From NCBI RefSeq assembly GCF_000189635.1, contig NW_002476368.1:434001-498000 (forward strand): a stretch of 64,000 nucleotides of DNA, written 5' to 3'. Below the pieces are notes generated by a model that made no database searches, had not been told where the DNA came from, and was given only the letters and a program-made list of their open reading frames with translations. Shown in pieces: positions 1-12,012 of this stretch; position 1 is the stretch's first letter; each line of letters begins with the position of its first letter. A program made the translations under genes and the position numbers. Source of the stretch: Tetrahymena thermophila SB210. Lineage: Eukaryota > Ciliophora > Oligohymenophorea > Hymenostomatida > Tetrahymenidae.

Positions 1-2051
1 CTAGTGGTAGTGACGCAAATGCTTATGTCTACTATACTTTATCTCTAGATGAGAAGAGTAAACCTGTTATTGGATAGGAAAATACATATTTTGATAAGAA
101 AACAAAAGCTACAATTTGCAAAAGAAATTTGAAGCAATTCTCAATATCATTAGCTGGATATGAAGGATTTGATTTAGAAAAGGGAAAATCCTACTAAATG
201 TAAATTACTAACAAAAATGTATTGTAATATTACATTTATGATAACAATGGAAATAAATTTACAACTTAAACCTTCTCTTATACTCATAATGGAGACTCTT
301 AATGGGGATGCGCTACACTCAACTTCAAGCTCTAGCTTTTTGGAGGAATCTCAGTAGGTGATTGTCTTGCTATCTGGACATAGAATCAGATCGCCTTTAA
401 TGCTGATTCTAGCAGTTTTAATATGAATTCAATATAAACTAGTGTCTTATAAGGAGTGAAAGCTAATGTGAATAATGGCTTTTTTTTCAGTTCTGGTTCT
501 GCACCAATAGCTCCTATTATCGGAGATTCAAGCTCCTTTTATGTCTATTACTCAATTCAGACTACAAATCAACTGATGGTTTAAAAGGTTTCAAGTACAG
601 GAACACCTATTGGACCTGCAATCGACACTAAATAGGTTGGTGATACTTTTGATATTGTTTCAACAGGTTTTGGTTTTGTAGTGATGGCAGCAGATTCTAC
701 TTAGAGAGCGTTTATCTAAGCAATTAATAAGGATGGATCATAGAGATGGCTTAGAATACTAATTAACAATGGTGATAAGCCAAATAGCCCTAAAGATTAA
801 ATAAAATTCTTTTCAGATGATAAGTGTAGCTTACCTTTTGGAATGACTTGTATGTATAGACCTCATAATGGTAGGCTTAATTATGCAAGAGGAAAAATAT
901 AAGCTATTTGGGCTCATTATAACCATTTCGGATTTAAAAATGGAGCTAGAGATGATCATACTGCAGATTCTATGATTAGTTTGGATGCAGATACAGGATA
1001 TGATTAGAATATATTTTGGGCTTGGGGAGCTTCTCATTCTTTGTATTAAAACATGCACTATGATGGAAAAAATCTGTATGTAGCTTCACTTGGAGATGCA
1101 TTCCCAATGAATATTAAATTTTAGGTTTGCAACATTGATACCTTTTAATGTAAGGCTAGTAGTACTGTTGTTTAAGGGGATATTCCTGGTGATGGTAGTG
1201 GGAAAGCTTCAGGTAGAATAGGTGGTTTTTTTAGCATTTATGGAAACAGAAATCAAAAATTATTTGTCTATCAGAGAAAGGCATGCAATGGAGGATATGC
1301 CGGTAAAACTTCAACTAATTCAATCAATGAGCTAGCTGTTATTAAGTTTGATTCTTAGTTAAATTACATTTCCTCTACAACTCTTTTAAGTGGTGATATA
1401 GCTTCTAGAGTGAATAGCATAAAATCATTAGCTTATGGAAAAAACATACTGCTTGCTTATACAGTAATTCCTAATTCTGAATTGTAAAATTTCAATCGCT
1501 AAAATAGCAATCCTAAAGTAGATTAAGCTTTTATAGCTTTGCTGAATGGGGTAGATGGATCATTTTTAGTTTAACCATAATAGTTATCCAGTTACTAAAT
1601 AAATTCATCAGATGATTGGAGAATACTGGAGAATGGAAGTATTGCTTACACATATATTGATATCAATAAAAATTTAAATGTTTACTATACTCCTTCTTTA
1701 ATAATACCCAGTTATCCCCATCCTATATTGACAACAGACACTACATATGGATTTGGCAGTTTTACTAATTCTTAGGTCAGTATTCCAATAAATAACTATA
1801 ATAATGTTTGCCTTAAACAAGGTGATTCTAATTGGAGTATTGTAGACTTTGGAGGAAATTCATCTAATAATAATTCAAATAGTAAAACAAATAAAGATGA
1901 AATTACTAATAACGATAGTAGCAATAATAATTCAAATAGTAAAACAAATAAAGATGAAATTACTAATAAAGATAGTAGTGAATAAAATTCTTTTAAATAA
2001 ATAATAAAGAATTTATGGATTATTTTAATATTATTAACTATAAATTTATGA
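1..2051 (+). CDS. Family copy 1: secreted, probably GPI-anchored surface protein (5' end outside window)
   Basis: This is the first of four tandem paralogues and lacks its N-terminus because the window begins inside it; the reading frame starts at base 3. Reading TAA/TAG as Gln gives 682 residues to a TGA at 2049-2051. It aligns along its whole length with the complete copies at 9595, 15571 and 20127. Recognisable shared blocks include CRPHNGR-like text (MYRPHNGRLNYARGKI), SHSLYQN, GDAFPMNI and DDWRILENGSIAYTYID. The repeated short beta-rich segments suggest a beta-propeller, but this is inference. The linker before the tail carries a 19-residue unit twice (57-bp period, from about 1871 and 1928). 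The last 15 or so residues are hydrophobic (KNLWIILILLTINL), as in a GPI-attachment signal. No known enzyme motif is visible. Function unknown; surface exposure is inferred. Confidence 0.88.
1871..1984 (+). repeat. 57-bp tandem repeat, two units, inside copy 1 linker
   Basis: Two consecutive 57-bp units (starting about 1871 and 1928) encode NNSNSKTNKDEIT followed by N/K-D-S-S. They differ at only a few bases. The repeat is in frame and lies in the Asn/Lys-rich linker just before the hydrophobic C-terminal tail. The other family copies have poly-Asn there instead. Confidence 0.85.
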
Positions 2052-2823
2052 TAAATTCTATGTATTTTTCATATGATAAAAATGTTGTATTAATAATATA
2101 TAATTTTTATTCAATAACCTTAATAATAAAATCCAAATTTTTAATACATTTTTATATTAATATATATATTTTCATAGTGTGTTCAATTATTAATAAATGT
2201 GCTTGTGAAACTAAATATTCTAAAAAAATAATTTTAGTAAAAATATATTTTATTTTCAATTTTAAATTTGAGTTATCATTAATATTAAAAACAAATAATT
2301 TGAATTAGATAAGAGAATATTATATAATTTTAAATAGATATTAAATATAAATATTTATATGCAAAAACAATTTCTTAAAATACTATGAATTGATAAAAAA
2401 GACCTTAGTTCCTAAAATAAGAAATTTATTAGCTTTAATTGAGATTTTACTTGCTTTTGAAAAAAAAGCTTTTAATTTAATGAAAAAAATATCAGATAAT
2501 TTAATAAATTTGACAATTTTCAAGATTAAAGCAACACATTTTAAACAAAACAATCTCACTAAAAATAGCAATGTTGTCAATAAAGTACTTTTAAAGAGTT
2601 AAAATATAGTGAGTTGTAATAATTCAACCCCACCTTGTTCTTTAATTTACCAATAACATCCTTATTTTTATTAATGATTTTATGAAAAATGATTTGAATA
2701 CTAACTTATCCTTAGGCGCTAAACGACCTTTTTCTCTATATATATTGGGTGAAGCCTCTCTTGTTGTTGAAGCTGTTATTATTTGGTGGATTCATATTTT
2801 TTTTTAATTTTCTTTTTTTAAAG
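2052..2823. other. Intergenic AT-rich spacer; contains a 3'-flank block also found after copy 3
   Basis: No gene is supported here. Short open stretches exist but have no codon character. The part at about 2395-2600 resembles about 18800-18965, downstream of copy 3 (shared text such as TTCCTAAAAT..AAGA and CAAGATTAAAG), so the family's 3' flank was duplicated with the gene. A short stretch near 2700-2800 could be a decayed upstream exon of the channel fragment that follows, but I could not find a splice join that keeps the frame. Confidence 0.6.
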
Positions 2824-4636
2824 ATCATTTTTTTGCTAGTAAGCAAGAACTAAATGGCTGAAATGTGAAAAAATCTCTAATTTTGCATTTTGTGAACTAA
2901 AAGATTTCAAAAAAATTTTATTGAATTATCCTAATGAATATGAAGTATTTTGTGAAATTAAGGATTCTATTATCTTTGAAGAAAAATTTGCAGATACTTA
3001 GTATGCAAGCTGTGAATAATTTTCTCATAATTTTTCTAATTGCCCATTAATTCACTTGAAATTGAATAAATCTAAAATAATTTACTCACAATGCTATTCA
3101 GAATAATAGGTGAGACAGAAATATTAAGAAAATAATTAACCATTCATTCGTAAAAGAAAGCTTTATTAATCATTTAGAGACAGACAATTAATTAGATCAA
3201 ACCTTAAAAAATTGAGAATTGAATATGCAAAATAATAGCTTTTAGAAGATTAAAAAGAAGATGCATAAACTGGAAATTAGTCTATGACAAAATTTTTAAT
3301 TTAAGAAGAAATAAAAAGTTATGAATAATATTTTTATACAAATGTTGAAGATAAGTAATTCTTTTTAGGTGTTCCAGAAATTAATGCTTATTTACCACTA
3401 ACATAAAATGAAGAGTAATATTTGTAAAATGAGCCATTTCATTAATTTCTTACATCAGATAATGAAGAAGATTATGATGCTGATTAAGGTATTGAAGATT
3501 ATTTATCAAGTAATGACAAAACTGTTAATGATAAGACTATTGAAAACTTAGATATCACAAATGATGAAAAAAGTGAAAAAATTAATAATTAAGTAGCAAA
3601 TTTCTCTTTAAACACAGATAAAAATGCAATATCTTCAATTAACTCAGTTTCAAAATCTCAACAAAAAACAGAACACAACAATACAATCAGGTAAAATATT
3701 TTTTCTAAATCTCATATAAACACAGACGAATCAACTTTTGAGTTAAGAAAAAATAATCATTAATCAAGTTTAATTAAACTTTAATAAGATGATTAAGTAT
3801 AATTTAATATAATTCCTCATTATAACTCTGAATAATCTATTCATTCAAGTCTAAAAGAGCCTTAATAATTTTAGTATACGAAGCAACAATCATCTCAATC
3901 AGTTAAATTTTCTTAGAATTAAGTTTATAATAACTAGAGTTAAGCAAACAAAGATTAATTAATATAACAGCTTTAATAAGGCTAACATTAAAATCAGCAA
4001 TTATAATAATCTCTTCCTTAGGTCTTAAATTATCAAATTCTAAAATTAATTTGCTAAGCTATGTAGTTACAGTAAAGTAACTAAAGTGGTAATTAAGGAA
4101 ATAATATTTCAAATAATTAATCTAGTCATACTATGTAGTAACCTGCAGGCTAAAATATTAGAAGACCTTCATATTAAAGGACTAAAACAAGGAAAGATAC
4201 TCACAAAAAATCAGTTACTATAATGAGATATAAGACATTTAAATAAACCATATAGCCAATTTTATAGAATGCTCAAAATATTACCTAAGTGGATAGTCAT
4301 TAATTAGATAGCTAACAAAAATAAAGACAACAATAATTTTATTTCTTTGACTTTGAAAAGATTAAAAATATGGTGAAATATTTCCCAAAATATAATCTGC
4401 AAAATGTTATTAATATTCAAAACAAATACTTCAAGCTAAGAATGAATAGTATTAGAAAATCAATCAAAAAAGAAAATAACGTAGATAATAGAAGCCCGAC
4501 ATTTATAGGTAGACCTTCTATTTAATAAGGTCTTTCTCCTACTAGAAAAAGGAAAGAATAGCGTTCTAATGCTATAAACTCACCTTTCTAAATAAGATGC
4601 AAGCAAGTTAAGCAAACGATAGTCCTTTAAAATTGA
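2824..4636 (+). pseudogene. C-terminal portion of a cyclic-nucleotide-binding cation channel gene, 5'-truncated
   Basis: After a good splice acceptor (T-rich tract ending AAAG at 2821-2823) a frame open in the ciliate code runs to TGA at 4634-4636. It begins SFFCQQARTKWLKCEKISNF, which matches the late beta-roll of a cyclic-nucleotide-binding domain (the usual GE-x-SFF..R-T region). It then has the FKKILLNYPNEYEVFCEIKD helix and a Cys/His segment (CEQFSHNFSNCPLIH) that ciliate CNG/HCN-like K+ channels carry after this domain. The remaining 450 or so residues are Gln/Asn/Ser-rich cytoplasmic tail. The six membrane helices and the first half of the cyclic-nucleotide domain are missing upstream, and no in-frame start is near. 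I take it as a truncated gene relic. A gene whose upstream exons lie far away or were missed is possible, but copy 1 of the surface family occupies that space. Confidence 0.65.
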
Positions 4637-5159
4637 TCAAAATTAATTCAATATCAAATTATCAAAAAATAATTTAATTATATTGGTTGAGTCTAATATT
4701 TAATTATCGTAATTTATTAATTTATGATTAAAAAAATTAAGTATATTTCAAGTATTTATTTCTTGAAAATATTCTATAAAATGATTAAATAAATAAAAAA
4801 CAATTACATATGATCAATTCTCTCTTAATTTCAATTAATATTAAATTTTTTGTTGAGTAGCAAATTAATTCATCAAAAATGATAAAAAAATTCATTATTT
4901 CAATAATATTTTTTATTATTTTGATTGGAAATATAAGCATTTCAGATTTTATCAGATACTTAATTATTACACTGATTTTTTTACATTTCTTAAATCAAAG
5001 TAATCAATATTATAATTACTTTAGGAAGAAGGATGGATGAGTAATATAAAATATATTGATTAAATTTTTAAAGATATTAATTGAAGAAGTACAAATATTA
5101 AAATATGTGAAAGATGAGATTACAGAAAAATTAAATTAATTTTAAAATTATTTAATAAA
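4637..5159. other. Convergent intergenic spacer, nothing seen
   Basis: About 520 bp of very AT-rich sequence between the end of the channel fragment (+) and the end of the phosphatase (-). I see no open frame with codon character, no RNA-like structure and no repeat of note. It presumably holds the two 3' ends. Confidence 0.6.
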
Positions 5160-6696
5160 TCAGACAGTTGTTATTTCTTTTTCTTATTTAGCGGACATGT
5201 ATTATTTAAATCTTCTACTAGACTTATAGAAATAGAAAGCTACGACCATAGTAATACTGAAGAGAACACCAAATATAACAATAAGAGCAATACTCCATCC
5301 AGGAGCACTGTTATCGCTTTCTCCAACAGTTTATTAGGTTTAGAGATTTTATGTTTAAGGAATAGGATTTCCACATTATACATCATAGTCAGGAACAATA
5401 AATTAGTTAACTCTATTTTAGAAGTCAGTCAATTCACAGTATGTTTAGGATTAGTCACAAATCTTTTAGTATTCACCATTGTATTTGACTTAAATATACT
5501 TTTTATTATCCTTTGTTACAATTTCAAAAACGACATTAGAAGCAAAGTCAGTGTCTTAAGTGATACAAACTTTTCCGTTAACAGGTTTATAGTCATTTTT
5601 TATATAATCAATTAAACATTAGTAATTAACAAGATTAAGTCCTAGTAAAACAGTATTGATAGTTGTATCATGAGCTGAAAGGACAGTGAATATAGGCTTG
5701 TGGGTATCTCCAGTATATTTTAATAAGTCTGAAAAAAAAGGAGTAGGAACAACTTTTTTTTGTTATTCAGTTAAGAAATAGCTAAAATAGAATTAAAGAT
5801 TGACAGCAATTTTAATTTTTTTTGATAAGTCAGCATCTGCATAAAAACTTTTTGATGAATCATCTTGAGCAGGATTATCGTTCCATAAATTACATTAAAG
5901 GACATCTAACCATTCATAAAGTGTAGATAAAGTAGATGAAGAAGCCTAAAATCCATACTTTGAGAAAAGCTTTTCAAAGTCTTAGAATTATTTATCGAAG
6001 AATTGTCTATATTCCTTAAATAAAGGTCCATTTGCAGCATCATTTATCCATTAAATACTATTTTGGCAAGCATTTCCATGAATATAAAGAGCTCCATCAT
6101 ATTTATTTTAGACAGTTCTGATAGGGACTGGTTGATATGCGTTTGCAACTGAATTGTTATCACCGGGCTAGGCAGCTAAGTTACTGTAAGGAGGGTTAAG
6201 ATGTTTGACTTTATCATTATCACTAGTAATAGTAGCTGAAATAGTAGGTCCAGTTCCTGCAGGATAAAGTCCAGCCATGAAACTCTAAGCAGACATAATT
6301 GTTCTATTTTATGAAATAATTATTGAAAATTTAGAAAAAATCTTAAAAGTATAAATTTAGATTAAAAAATAAAATAATTAATTACCTATCAGAATCAGTT
6401 GATCTAATGTAAAATTAGGAGGAACTGAACTTTTCAGGGATGAATTTTTTATTAGTAAAATATTCATTTCTCAATGAGCTTCCTAATTAAAAGAGTTATC
6501 TTGCACCTACAGGTGATAATTAACCTGAATTAGTTTTTGTCTAATCAGTATTGTAGATAGGAGCTTTTGAATTATAATTTGGGTATCTGGCACCATGTCT
6601 GAAGACAACAATTACTTTATTTAATTAAGCACCATCTAATTAGCTCTAGGCGGCTATAGAAAAAACTACTAATAAAAGTAAAACTTTAGCTGACAT
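5160..6696 (-). CDS. Histidine acid phosphatase, membrane-anchored
   Basis: Two exons, 6696-6386 and 6303-5160, with an 82-bp intron at 6304-6385 (GTAATT..ATAG), give 484 aa ending at TGA (5160-5162). The start MSAKVLLLLVVFSIAAQSQL is a signal peptide. The catalytic RHGARYP of branch-2 histidine phosphatases follows at residues 33-39, then RSTDSDRTIMSAQSFMAGLYP, the second conserved arginine block, which spans the splice. The proton-donor pair appears as SAHDTTI later on. Near the C-terminus a single hydrophobic helix (GWSIALIVIFGVLFSI) is followed by a short basic tail, so the enzyme should be type I, with the catalytic domain in a lysosome/phagosome or outside the cell. It would hydrolyse phosphomonoesters at acid pH. 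Length and motif order fit the family. It is on the strand opposite to the flanking surface-protein genes and not obviously co-regulated. Confidence 0.95.
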
Positions 6697-9594
6697 TTTT
6701 TGGTATTTATTCCTATTTATTTTCAAAATTTTATTTAATATTAATTATAAATACTTTATGATCCTTCCTCTTTATAAAGTAAAAAAGTTTACTAATATGA
6801 ACTTGTTGGTAATACTTACTTTTTTTAAATGTATTATTTATCAATAATTAAATAAATATATGCTTAACTTGATATATGCTTAACTCTAAAACTTACTTTA
6901 ATTTCAATTTTAAAGTACCTTTGTAAAATACATATGCATAATTCCATGCTATCTAAAGTAAAGACAATTAGATCAACTATATTCTTAGCATTATACAATA
7001 TTACTACCAGAATTATATGGAAAAGATAGATGATTTACAATTTGTTTTAGTGTAACAAGATATAAATAATACATTATAATTTTAAAGCATAGCATTTATT
7101 ACTATTAACAATCTCTAAAAAAGTGCTTAACCAAAATTGAACAAAGTTAAGATAATTAAAACCTCCCTTAAAGTAATAAAATACTATGAATTATCGTAAA
7201 ATACGTTGAAATATTGAATAAAAATTTGAAGTAGAACCAATTTTTTGAGTACTTAAGTTGTTAAGTTGTTAAGTACTTAAGTTCAGACAGGTTATTATAC
7301 AAATTATGGTATATAAAAATTAATTTTAAAATAATTATTTTAAATTTAGAATATCTGATTAGATGAGTGTGATTATATGGATAATTGAGATAAAAAATAT
7401 TTAATTTTTTTATTGTGAAATGAGTACGATTTTCCATATAGATATTGTGATAAAATATCCCGGAAGCCATCATCTCTATTTGTAGTATGAATTAAATAGC
7501 AATATTTTTATTTTCTTCTTTTTAAACCTACTAATAGTAATATTATTTTGAAATATATCTATCATAAAATAAAATCATAAGAAAATATTTAATATTTTGT
7601 TAATTTCACAGTCTTTTAAAGTATCAAATATCTATTTTTCAATCTGGTCATCCTTTTCTTTTTAATTCTCTATTTATTTCCTACTACAAAATTAATTTTC
7701 AGAGAATAGTTCTCTGATTGTAACTCGCTAATTTTTTGTTTTATTTTGTGTTGCATAGAATTATTAAAAAAAACAAAATTAATAAAAATAAACTTTTATT
7801 TTATTTATTTTTAGTGTTCAGAAAAATTTAAATTACAAATATGTTTTCGAAAAGGGTTAGATAATCTTCATTTTTATCACTAAAATATGGAATCTTCTCC
7901 TTCTTGGGGAAAGTTAAATTGTTGAAAAGTAAAAGCAAACTACAGAATTATTTGTGTGACATTTATATAGTTAATAATTAATGAGGCAATTTTTTTATCA
8001 AAAAGATTATTTTACTGTTATTGATAATTGTTGTAAAATAATTTATGATTCCATATTAATTTTCTTTTGAGTTACTGAATTGACCTATCCTATATGCTGA
8101 TAAATTAGTACTTGACTTCCAAACACTAACACCATTTTCTAGTTAATTTTCATGGCCTTTTAATATATGAAAATTAAGGTTCAAATTTATATTGGATTAT
8201 ATCGTATTTGTTGAAATTGCTGAATTTGTTTATAAATCTTCAGTTTTAGTGTGATAAATATGTGTGGTGTTAAATATGTATTCCAGTCATAAGTTATCTA
8301 TTTTAATTAATGTGGTTGTAAAGTGTATTTTAATTGAAGAATAACTTGAGTGGTATTTGAAATGCATCTCATGGCCCATTTTCATATTTTATTTGATTAA
8401 AAAATATTAATTATAATACTTAATATACATTTTCGAAACACAATATCAACTTATTCTTCATAAAATTTTAATTTAGAATTTTATTTTGGTATAACTTTTT
8501 AGTATCATACTTTAATACTTTTAAATTTTCCATCCTCAATAGTTGTACATCTTGAAATAAAACTAGATAATTTGTTGATATCTATAATTTCAATTCCATG
8601 AATATGATATTTTTCTCTATTTTTAATCCCTAAATCATACAAAAACTATATATGTTTTTATTATTGAATTTAATTGATAAGTTTTAATTTTAATACTTAT
8701 TTTTTTCTAAGGTTGACTTTAAAATAAATCTAAGAAAAATACTTATTTTAAGTTGATTAAAATTATGTGAAAACTAAGGAACTGCCAAAAAAATACACTT
8801 TTGATAATTAAAATATGGTTTAACAATTGTTTAAAAAACAGCATTTTTTGTCTTAATATTTAGAATCCAACAAATAATTTCATTATGTTAATAAAGCTAA
8901 ATTTTGTTTAAAAAATTAAATTTCAAACCTTTAAATTAATAAAAAATGATTGGAGACTTTTAAAAATAAAGATTTAAATATTTCATTTAATTTAAATATT
9001 TTCAAAGATGTTTCGTTTACATATTTAATTATCTAATTAATAGATGCTACTTAGGTCTTTACTTATAATTTTATGATTTTTACTTGTATATTTAGAACTA
9101 ATAAAAATTTTTATTAAGGATTATAACTCTTATTTAAAAATCTAATAAGACAATATTTTATCTCTTTCTGAAGCTTTAACAGATTTTATAGCAAATTTAA
9201 TTTAAATATTGGAATACCTCTCTCTCAACTCGTAACTCGTAATTTGCAATTTAAGACCTATCTATTATCAATTATTTTTTTTAATTTTCCTTATTTTTTA
9301 AGTTCAATTCTCTTATTGAGGTATTACGGTAATTAACTTCAAATAATTATAAGATATAAGTTCGAACTGAATTTTGAACCTAAAGTTAATAGAATTAATT
9401 ATCTTTGTTTTGTTAATAATGTTAATTTAATTAAATACCATACAATTTTGTAAAGTGAAAACAAATCAAAGCCTTTTTTGTATTCTTCAAGTAAAAGTAA
9501 TACATACATTAATAATGAATGATAGTTTAATTTAATTAAAAAGAAAATTTCATTTTTTTATAATTTATTAATCAATAAAAAAATTATCTTAAAA
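6697..9594. other. 2.9-kb spacer upstream of family copy 2; its right part is duplicated upstream of copy 3
   Basis: No gene is supported. From about 7730 to the start of copy 2 the sequence is recognisably homologous to about 12880-15570 upstream of copy 3, with many indels. Shared landmarks include TAGAATTATTAAAAAAAA, GGGTTAGAT/GGGCTAGATTATCTTC and AAATATGGTTTAACA. The part before 7700 is unrelated AT-rich DNA and presumably holds the phosphatase promoter (divergent arrangement). Confidence 0.65.
7249..7283. repeat. Short TTAAGTTG tandem repeat inside a palindrome
   Basis: The octamer TTAAGTTG occurs twice in a row, and AGTACTTAAG occurs at both ends as an imperfect palindrome. It lies about 550 bp upstream of the phosphatase start. 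Possible promoter element, but there is no direct evidence of function. Confidence 0.45.
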
Positions 9595-12012
9595 ATGTGG
9601 GTAAATTCAAGTTTGTTTTTATTACTGCTTTGCTCAATAAGTAGCGTTTAAGCTCTTAGTAAATGCTAATGTACTGTAGATTCATCTCCTATTCCAGGTT
9701 TGAGTAGTACTCCTCCTACAACTCTTTCTCTTTCTACTGAAAATGAAGTTATTGATAATGCAGATTAAGGAAAGCTAATTGCTGTTGGATCTATTTAAGT
9801 CCTTCAAAAACTTTTCTCAGTTTAACAACAATCAACCTCTAGTCTAAACTAAAATTGCCCCCCTGGGTACATTCCTCTCACTTAAGATGACTTAACCTCC
9901 ATCATTGCAAGGCCAGATTTTTAGTCTTTAGTTGGCTCTTCATATTTAAACCTTGACTTCTCTAAAAATACCTATTATTCTTCTACGAAAGTCAATCCTA
10001 CAGTAACTGACGGAAATGATGGAAAGGCTTATGACTTCTATACCTTATCTCTAGATAATAATAGTAAACCTGTTATTGGCTAGGAAAATACATATTTTGA
10101 TTCTAAAACAAAATCTACAATTTGTAAAAGAAATTTGTAGCAATTCTCAATTTCATTAGCTGGATATGAAGGATTTGATTTAGAAAAAGGTAAGTCATAC
10201 TAAATGTAAATCACAAACAAAAATGTATTTTAATATTACATTTATGATAACAATGGAAATAAATTTACAACTTAAAAATTCACTTACACTCATAATGGAG
10301 ACTCTTAATGGGGATGTGCTACACTAAACTTCAAGCTCTAGCTTTTTGGAGGAGTCTCAGCTGGTGATTGCATTGTAATCTGGACTTAGAGTCAGATCGC
10401 TTTTAATGCTGATTCTAGCAGTTTTAATATGAATTCAATATAAACTAGTGTCTTATAAGGGGTGAAAGCTAATGTGAATACTGGTTTCTTTTTCAATTCA
10501 GGTTCTGCTCCAATAGCTCCTATTATTGGAGATTCAAGCTCCTTTTTTGTCTATTACTCAGTTCAAACTTCAAATGAGCTGATGGTTTAGAAGGTTTCAA
10601 GCTCAGGAATACCGATTGGATCTGCAATTAACACTAAATAGGTAGGAGATCCTTTTGATATTGTTTCAACAGATTTTGGTTTTGTAGTGATGGCAGCAGA
10701 TTCTACTTAGAGAGCTTTTATCTAAGCAATTAACAAGGATGGATCATAGAGATGGATTAGAATACTAATTAACAATGGGGATTCACCAAATAGTCCCAAA
10801 GATTAAATAGAATTCTTTTCAGATGATAAGTGTGGCTTACCTTTTGGAATGGCTTGTATGTATAGACCTCATAATGGTAGACTTAATTATGCAAGAGGAA
10901 AAATCTAAGCTATATGGGCTCATTATAACCATTTCGGAACTAACAATGATGGTTCTAAAAATGATCACACTGGAGATACTATGATCAGTTTGGATGCAGA
11001 TACAGGATATAACTAGAATATATTTTGGTCTTGGATGACTTCTCATTCTTTGTATTAAAACTTATACTATGATGGAAAAAATCTGTATGTAGCTTCACTT
11101 GGAGATGCATACCCAATGAATATTAATTTTAATGTTTGTAATATTGATACCTTTTAATGTAATACTAGCAGTACCATTGTTTAAGGAGATATTCCTGGTA
11201 ATGGTAGTGGTTCATCATCAGGTAGAATGGGTGGCTTTTTTAGCGTTATTGGAAATAGAAATCAAAAATTATTTGTCTATCAGAGAAAGGCTTGCAATGG
11301 AGGATACTCTGGTACTAAGTCAACTAACTAAATCAATGAACTTGCTGTTATTAAGTTTGATTCTTAGTTAAAATACATTTCCTCTACAACTCTTTTGAGT
11401 GGAGATTAAGCTTCTAGAGTGAATAGCATAAAATCATTAGCTTATGGAAAAAACATACTGCTTGCTTACACTGTAATTCCTTCTCTTGAGTTATAAAATT
11501 TCAATCGCTAAAATAGCGATGATAAAGTAGATTAGGCTTTTATTGCTTTACTTAGTGGATTAGATGGATCATTCTTAGTATAACCAAAATAGTTACCAAA
11601 TTTCTAAATAAATTCATCAGATGATTGGAAAGTGTTGGAGAATGGAAGTATTGCTTACACATATATTGATAGCAATAACAATTTAAATATCTAGTATACT
11701 CCTTCTTTAATAATACCTATTTATCCTAATCCTATATTGATATCGGACACTACATATGGGTTTGGTAGTTTTACTAATTATAAGGTTAGCATTCCAGTAA
11801 ATAACTACAATAATATTTGTGTTAAATAAGGTGATTCTAATTGGAGTATTGTAGATTTTGGAGGAAATTCTTCTAATAATGGAAATTATAATAATAATTC
11901 AAACAATAACACAAATAATAATTCAAATATTAATATAAGTAGTAGTAATTCTTTTAAATAAATAATAAGTAATTATTGGTTTATTTTAATAATATTTACC
12001 TTTAGTGCATGA
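9595..12012 (+). CDS. Family copy 2: secreted, probably GPI-anchored surface protein
   Basis: One exon of 806 codons (805 aa) from ATG at 9595 to TGA at 12010-12012 with many in-frame TAA/TAG. The N-terminus MWVNSSLFLLLLCSISSVQA is a clear signal peptide, followed by LSKCQCTVDSSPIPG and the TTLSLST linker. The middle contains short repeated segments rich in G, S, N and aromatic residues, with blocks MYRPHNGRLNYARGKIQAIW, AHYNHFG..DHTGDTMISLDADTGY, SHSLYQN and ASLGDAYPMNI. These look like strands of a beta-propeller; I cannot name the family. An Asn-rich linker and a hydrophobic tail (NYWFILIIFTFSA) end the protein, as expected for GPI addition. It is one of four paralogues on the same strand. 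No enzymatic motif seen; surface or secreted role inferred. Confidence 0.93.

Noticed and set aside
2390-2602. 70-aa plus-strand frame next to an opposite-strand frame at 2383-2580
   Set aside because: No coding codon pattern; it lies in the duplicated 3' flank of the surface family, and the matching region after copy 3 is not open.
8170-8200. GGTTCAAAT as a tRNA B box
   Set aside because: No acceptor stem or A box can be paired around it; the same holds for GTTCGAA words at about 9360 and 15340.
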